64,000 bases of DNA. Origin: Bolinopsis microptera. Its lineage: Eukaryota; Ctenophora; Tentaculata; Lobata; Bolinopsidae. Under the pieces are notes generated by a model, which searched no databases, had not been told where the DNA came from, and worked only from the letters and a program-made list of their open reading frames with translations. The stretch is taken from assembly GCF_026151205.1 (NCBI RefSeq), contig NC_087075.1:13653628-13717627 (forward strand), written 5' to 3'. This document shows, one piece after another, positions 60,143-64,000 of this stretch. Each line of letters begins with the position of its first letter. Position 1 is the first letter of the stretch. The position numbers and the translations under genes were made by a program.

Positions 60143-61903
60143 CTTTCACAAAAACAAACAGTTGTGAACTTTCCGATCAGACGATTAAATGTGCGATCAA
60201 AGTACAACGTATCAATGTAAAGTTTGAAATTAACTACCGTCGTGATTTGTTGAGTTATGTAAGAGCACCCCAGTGAGCACGTGCATTATCTACCATTCAA
60301 AATATTTCGGTTTACGGATTTTGAGTTGATTTTGAGTTCCTTATTTTGTGGTATAAGTTGTTGTTGATCATGTGGAGATTTAGAATTTCAATCTCAAATT
60401 CTCAATATGGTGGTTGAGTTGGTGGGACGGCTAAATTACTAGAATTTGTTAACTCGCAGATAATGTTACTACAGTGGAACACAAACTGAAATTCTATACT
60501 TATCAGTACTCACCAAATGGTATGATCTATAAAATGATGAGTTGGGTGATGGTGCTCGTTGCTGGTCAGCGGTTATAGTTAAAATGCAGTAAAGTACCGT
60601 ACAGTATACGTTTTAACTGCTAATAATTTTATCAAAATCTATCAAATAATTTGATTGATGATAGAAGGCATCAGGAAGTACTCGGCACTATAACGATAAC
60701 TACTTACTACTCGGCACTATAACGATAACTACTTACTACTACTACTTACGATGCGTTACATGAAGTTACCGTACTATCACTTTGCTGGCCGTGAATGAAT
60801 GGGAAAATGAACCCAGCGACCGATTTCAAAAAATATATATTCCCTTTCGTGGTGCTTTATACTCAAAATTAAACGAAAATTAGCTAAAAATTAGTCGAAA
60901 ATTTAGGTTGGGCACGAGAACTGTTAGTTAGACTGTAAACACTATAATCTTATTGTGTAATTCCACATGATAATGACAAATATCTATCCTCATTTTTAGA
61001 TATTTGTCATTATCATGTGGAAATTAATTTAAATTTTCCGGCAAGTTCCGGCTGCCTTATATTTTACCCTCCAAACACCGGTTTTGGTCCGGCAGAATCC
61101 GGCTAACCGGATAGTAAATTGATATCCGGCAAGATCCGGTCCGGCAGCCAAAAGCCCATAATTACGGTCGGTTCCTAAAAGGTACGTCAGAACTGGTAAC
61201 TTATGGTGATTACCATACTACACATTGCATTAGGCTTCCTTTAAATATCAAATTGATTTGTTTGTAATCTAATTTAGATCAAAACAGGCAGCTATGATAA
61301 TCATAATGAGAAGGGTAAATAGAAACAGTTAACTTTTGGTTAGGAAGGTACATTGAAACCAGTAACTTTTAGTGATTGTGGTAAGGAGGAACATAGAAAC
61401 TGGTGACTTATCCTATCCCTGGTATATCATAATTAATAATCTTTATTTCTGACTGATAAATGGCATTTTGGGTAGGTTGACAATTAGTGTTTACATCAAA
61501 AGTAACTTAGATCATGTGAAATCGTAGTTTTGCTCAGAATTTGAGAGAATGAAACTTGCATGAGAAGGTGGCGAAATGAAATAAAATTCTTAAACACCAA
61601 ACTGTGTTGAGGCTCTTGTGTTGATTGGCTCAATGGTATATGTTTAAGTAACAGGTTAAAAAAATGTGGAGTGCCTATAATAATAGGGAGGGACACTCTT
61701 GAAAGTATTTTCAAAACTCGGTCCTAACTTTGTCTGGGTGTTTCTGTTTACAGCCCATATTCCAATTCCTTAACATAAAATGAGTTTATCTCCATAAGTT
61801 CCCTGCAAGTATCAATCATATTTGACATGATCTCTTTGCTAGTGTATGTGATCTTTTTTCCATTACAATGACTTTCTTGAGTTAATTCTCATAATTATTA
61901 TAG
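60143..61903. other. Intergenic stretch with a hairpin and short degenerate repeats
   Basis: 60961-60986 and 60997-61022 are perfect 26-bp inverted arms with a 10-nt loop. 61040-61145 is rich in CCGGCA/TCCGGC motifs in inverted arrangement. GAAACCAGTAACTTTTAGTGA-like units recur between 61180 and 61410. The 5' flank of the exon at 61904 lies at the end. Confidence 0.45.
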
Positions 61904-61935
61904 GTGTTATGCCACCAAAAGGAAAGAAAGGAAAG
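61904..61935 (+). CDS. Start-codon exon of a gene leaving the window (MPPKGKKGK...)
   Basis: Acceptor TTATTATAG at 61895-61903, ATG at 61909, nine codons MPPKGKKGK, then donor AAAG|GTGAGT. A short lysine-rich first coding exon beginning MPPKGKK is seen in several conserved eukaryotic proteins, so the family cannot be chosen. A 5' untranslated exon must lie upstream. No further exon was found before 64000. Confidence 0.55.
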
Positions 61936-63399
61936 GTGAGTTGTGTTTAATTTTTAAATTTTATCCGTATCAGCACACAATGTATAACTTAATATTTTAT
62001 ACAGTACAGAGTTTTGTTATTAACAATAACTTAAAGTTATTTGCTGGTAGTTTTAGTTTAAAACTTTCACTATCAGCGTAGCTCACTGAATGAATTTTAT
62101 TACAATTCCAATTTCTCTGCTTCTTAAGATTATCTGGCTTATCTTCGTTTTCCATGAATCAAGTAATTGCATGAATAAAGTATGACTAGATGTTAAATAT
62201 TGTTGCCAATATTTTTGTGTGGGAAACAGTTGCTTCACTAGTTGTTACCAGCGTGTTCAATAGTATTACCCAGATGCCACTGTGTTACTGTGTACATAAA
62301 ACTTCCTCACACATTGATTAGGTAAAAGAAAAGTAACATGTTTATAGCTTTATAGGCCACCAGCTGCATGTGAACATGATATTGTTTGAATCAAGGGGCA
62401 TAACATACATAAAATCTGCATTCTGCATTTAACATTTGAAAGAAATGAAATTAGCGGGCCAGCAATCCTGCATGTTTGTCTAGCACTCTCTGGGAAGCTA
62501 TCACAACTCATTAGCAGAGAATGCATATATAATATATATAATGGATCTCCAGCACAGCAAGCAAATTAATCTGTATAATAAATAATGACGTCATGGTTTT
62601 CATAACCTGTGCAGCATGTTGTAACAGCTTGCTTATTTAAAACGTGTTAGAATCGCATATTGGACACCATTAAATGGGGTATCCAAAATTCTGATAGATT
62701 TAGATTTTAGAGAAATGTTTTGGCACACCTCTGAATGAACCAGTTCTGTGGAAATTTAACATTATTTGTTATAATCGTTTTAATTTGACGCCAATTTAAC
62801 CACAGTTCCTATAGTGTGTAAGTTACAATCAGTATGCACTTAACCTACCTAATATCATATTCTCTAGCATAAAATATGCGTTGCATGCAAGAGCTACCTA
62901 TTCTATACTTGTTTAAATTCATGCACGATAGATTTGTCGAACTTCGCAAATCTGCATCCTCTGTACACTTTGCGATCGTGTGTTTTGCTTGCCTTCAGTC
63001 AGTTGCAGCTGTTCAACATAAATCTTTATCTTTCTGTTGTTCAACATCATAAAATGTTCATGGGCTGCTTTTTTGTTCACATAGGTACCCTTAAAAAGTT
63101 GATGTAGATTAATGACTTCTGTTAATCTCATACCACAACACAAGCCCTTTCTCAACGAAAACTCAACCCTTAAAAGCTCAAAGGCCTCTGAAAAAAGTTG
63201 ATTTTTTGGTTTAAAAGTTCTTGGAAAGGTACAAAAGACACACTACACAGAATCTAGTGTTTTCATCGCTAGAACAGTACATTTAGTCAATCTTATAAAT
63301 CATCATACTAGTAAAGGATCTGACGACATTCCCGTCTATATAACTTCCGCCCCGGGGTTTGAGACTTGGAATACCTCAAGGGACCCATTAGAAACAAAT
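61936..63399 (+). other. Presumed intron, nothing else seen
   Basis: AT-rich, no splice-supported exon on either strand. A minus-strand frame at 62919-63155 has no domain or splice context. Confidence 0.35.
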
Positions 63400-64000
63400 T
63401 TGGCTTGGGTAGAAATTTTGGCTATGGGGCAGTTTTGCGCAATTGACCACGCCCTTTTTTGGCGCTTTTGCAACTTTAGAATCAAAATAACTCCGCTTCT
63501 AATTGGAATTAGAAGCTCAGCTTGGCTTTGAAGTTGTTCAGAATCATCACATTTAGGGGGGTAGAGCATAATTTTAAAGTCAACAGACATCGGGTTGTTG
63601 AGTTATGTGACCACACCCTTATTTACCCTCGCGAGTCGTGATTTTCACACTAAATACGAGATATCTCGGCTTCTGATTGAGCTACATGCTCATCCTGGGC
63701 ATTAAAATGCTCAGAATCATCACATTGAGTAGGGTAGACCACAATTTTAAAGTCCTCAGATGTCAGGTTGTTGAGTTATTAGGCCCCAACCTGTTTTTAC
63801 GCTCTTGCGGGTAGCGATTGCAGCGCTTAAAATCAAAATAACTCAGCCTCCAATTGAGGTTAGGAGCAAAACACGGGCAGCAAAATGTTCACAATCATCA
63901 CATTGAGTGGGGTAGAACGTAGTTTCAAAGTCCTCAGACGTCAGGTTGTTGAGTTATTAGGCGGAACCCTATTTTTACGCTCTTGCGAGTCAACACTTAA
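63400..64000. repeat. ~175-bp degenerate tandem repeat running off the window
   Basis: CAGAATCATCACATT or its variants at about 63540, 63713 and 63892, followed each time by GGGGTAGA and TTTAAAGTC and GGTTGTTGAGTTAT. Period 172-179 bp, at least three and a half units. An internal sub-block (AAAATCAAAATAACTC) also recurs. Confidence 0.8.

Overview
The window is eukaryotic nuclear DNA, almost certainly from an invertebrate animal. It is AT-rich with GT-AG introns mostly of 60 to 600 bp. It carries metazoan-type families (a cathepsin D/pepsin protease, a Shisa-like membrane protein with PPxY motifs, a C2HC-type zinc finger), TTAGGG-type repeats, and many kinds of mobile DNA. I cannot name the species; a cnidarian, sponge or other marine invertebrate would fit the transposon families.

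Layout. 0.2-5.6 kb (-): a three-exon gene for a ~1,690-aa low-complexity protein with short Cys clusters. 6.6-9.1 kb: decayed non-LTR reverse transcriptase. 9.9-12.6 kb (+): three-exon signal-peptide/Cys/TM/repeat/PPxY protein (Shisa-like layout) with one apparent homopolymer frameshift. 12.8-16.4 kb: retroelement scraps and minisatellites. 16.5-27.0 kb (-): nine phase-consistent exons that I join into one large coiled-coil gene, open at its 5' end; a recent retrotransposon encoding a PHD finger, a reverse transcriptase and a restriction-like endonuclease sits in its third intron, and its 13-bp target duplication includes the 5' splice site. 28.1-34.1 kb (-): a six-exon zinc-finger gene whose last intron is filled by a 2.85-kb long inverted repeat. 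36.0-39.2 kb (-): eleven exons of a cathepsin D-like aspartic protease, first exon missing. 39.6-60 kb: retroelement tails, foldback and TIR elements, telomere-like hexamer arrays, a 236-bp satellite and an ORF1-only 'half-LINE'. 61.9 kb (+): the start-codon exon of a gene running out of the window. 63.4 kb to the end: a tandem repeat.

Exon joins were made by hand from splice motifs and reading-frame phase. In the four spliced minus-strand genes every junction keeps frame, which is the main support for the models. Functions are given only where motifs are visible; the two largest host genes are not recognised. No tRNA, rRNA or CRISPR was seen.
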